Part shown: in pieces, positions 14,641 through 14,729 of the stretch
Layout: every line of letters begins with the position of its first letter
Numbering within the stretch: the stretch's first letter is position 1
From: Spirochaetaceae bacterium
GTDB taxonomy: Bacteria > Spirochaetota > Spirochaetia > Treponematales > Breznakiellaceae
DNA: 14,729 nt
NCBI GenBank assembly: GCA_031280115.1
Contig: JAITHF010000256.1
Coordinates: forward strand, 1-14,729
Direction of reading: 5' to 3'
The notes under the pieces: generated by a model
What the model was told of the DNA's origin: nothing
The model's database searches: none
Seen by the model: only the letters and a program-made list of their open reading frames with translations
Made by a program: the position numbers and the translations under genes

Positions 14641-14657
14641 CTCAATAAAGAAAGCCC

Positions 14658-14686
14658 TTGACCAGACGGGAGGGCGCTGGTATTAT
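14658..14686 (+). promoter_or_regulatory. Strong predicted sigma70-type promoter
   Basis: TTGACC (14658-14663), a 17-nt spacer and TATTAT (14681-14686), each 5 of 6 to consensus. The predicted start is near 14693. Confidence 0.6.
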
Positions 14687-14696
14687 TTTTTTCATA

Positions 14697-14729
14697 ATGA
14701 AACTATATGACGGCGGCGCTCCCGTTAGG
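14697..14729 (+). CDS. Possible start of a gene cut by the window end
   Basis: ATG at 14697 opens 11 codons reading MKLYDGGAPVR to the window edge. The promoter-like sequence just upstream supports a transcribed gene, but the predicted transcript start is only a few nt from this ATG and no ribosome binding site lies between. It would therefore be leaderless, or the real start is further on. The opening loosely resembles some glutathione S-transferase-fold proteins; eleven residues are too few to assign. Confidence 0.3.
   Translation, partial: MKLYDGGAPVR

Overview
The window reads as a chromosomal accessory stretch of a moderately GC-rich bacterium. A spirochaete of the gut Treponema type (termite-gut lineage) is my best guess. 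The guess rests on lipoproteins with spirochaete-style lipoboxes, PocR-AraC regulators placed next to a corrinoid protein, and many short structured intergenic repeats. It is an inference from gene content, not proven by any marker gene. No rRNA, tRNA, transposase, integrase or CRISPR array was seen.

Layout. (1) 162-1742, plus strand: a lipoprotein made of two tandem copies of one ~230-residue domain, function unknown. (2) 1743-2031: a structured dispersed repeat, then a good sigma70-like promoter and a leader hairpin. (3) 2032-3345, plus: a GltPh-like aspartate/glutamate cation symporter. (4) 7690 down to 3347, minus strand, probably one transcription unit: two paralogous PocR-AraC regulators, a small corrinoid-family protein whose cobalt-ligand His is replaced by Lys, and a short CobW-like (G3E) protein lacking several family hallmarks. 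No substrate methyltransferase or reactivase gene lies in the window. (5) 7691-9193: 1.5 kb without a convincing gene. It holds two unrelated 21-bp tandem arrays, each joined to the same ~168-bp flank, and several copies of the dispersed repeat also seen at 1781. (6) 9194-14303, plus: a complete nikABCDE-type nickel ABC importer operon with very tight spacing (GTG 3 nt after the nikA stop, then overlaps of 8, 4 and 14 nt). The last gene, nikE, has an in-frame TAG exactly where Gln precedes the ABC signature. (7) 14304-14640: two inverted copies of the dispersed repeat, so the nik operon is bracketed by oppositely oriented copies. (8) 14658 to the end: a strong promoter-like sequence and the first 11 codons of a possible gene.

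How the parts may work together. The importer would supply Ni2+, for example to hydrogenase, CO dehydrogenase/acetyl-CoA synthase or urease. The minus-strand cluster looks like a regulatory or sensory relative of a corrinoid methyl-transfer locus. The acidic amino-acid symporter and the lipoprotein appear unlinked in function. The most unusual items are the His-less corrinoid protein in a cluster without a methyltransferase, the interchangeable-looking 21-bp arrays, and the nikE amber codon.
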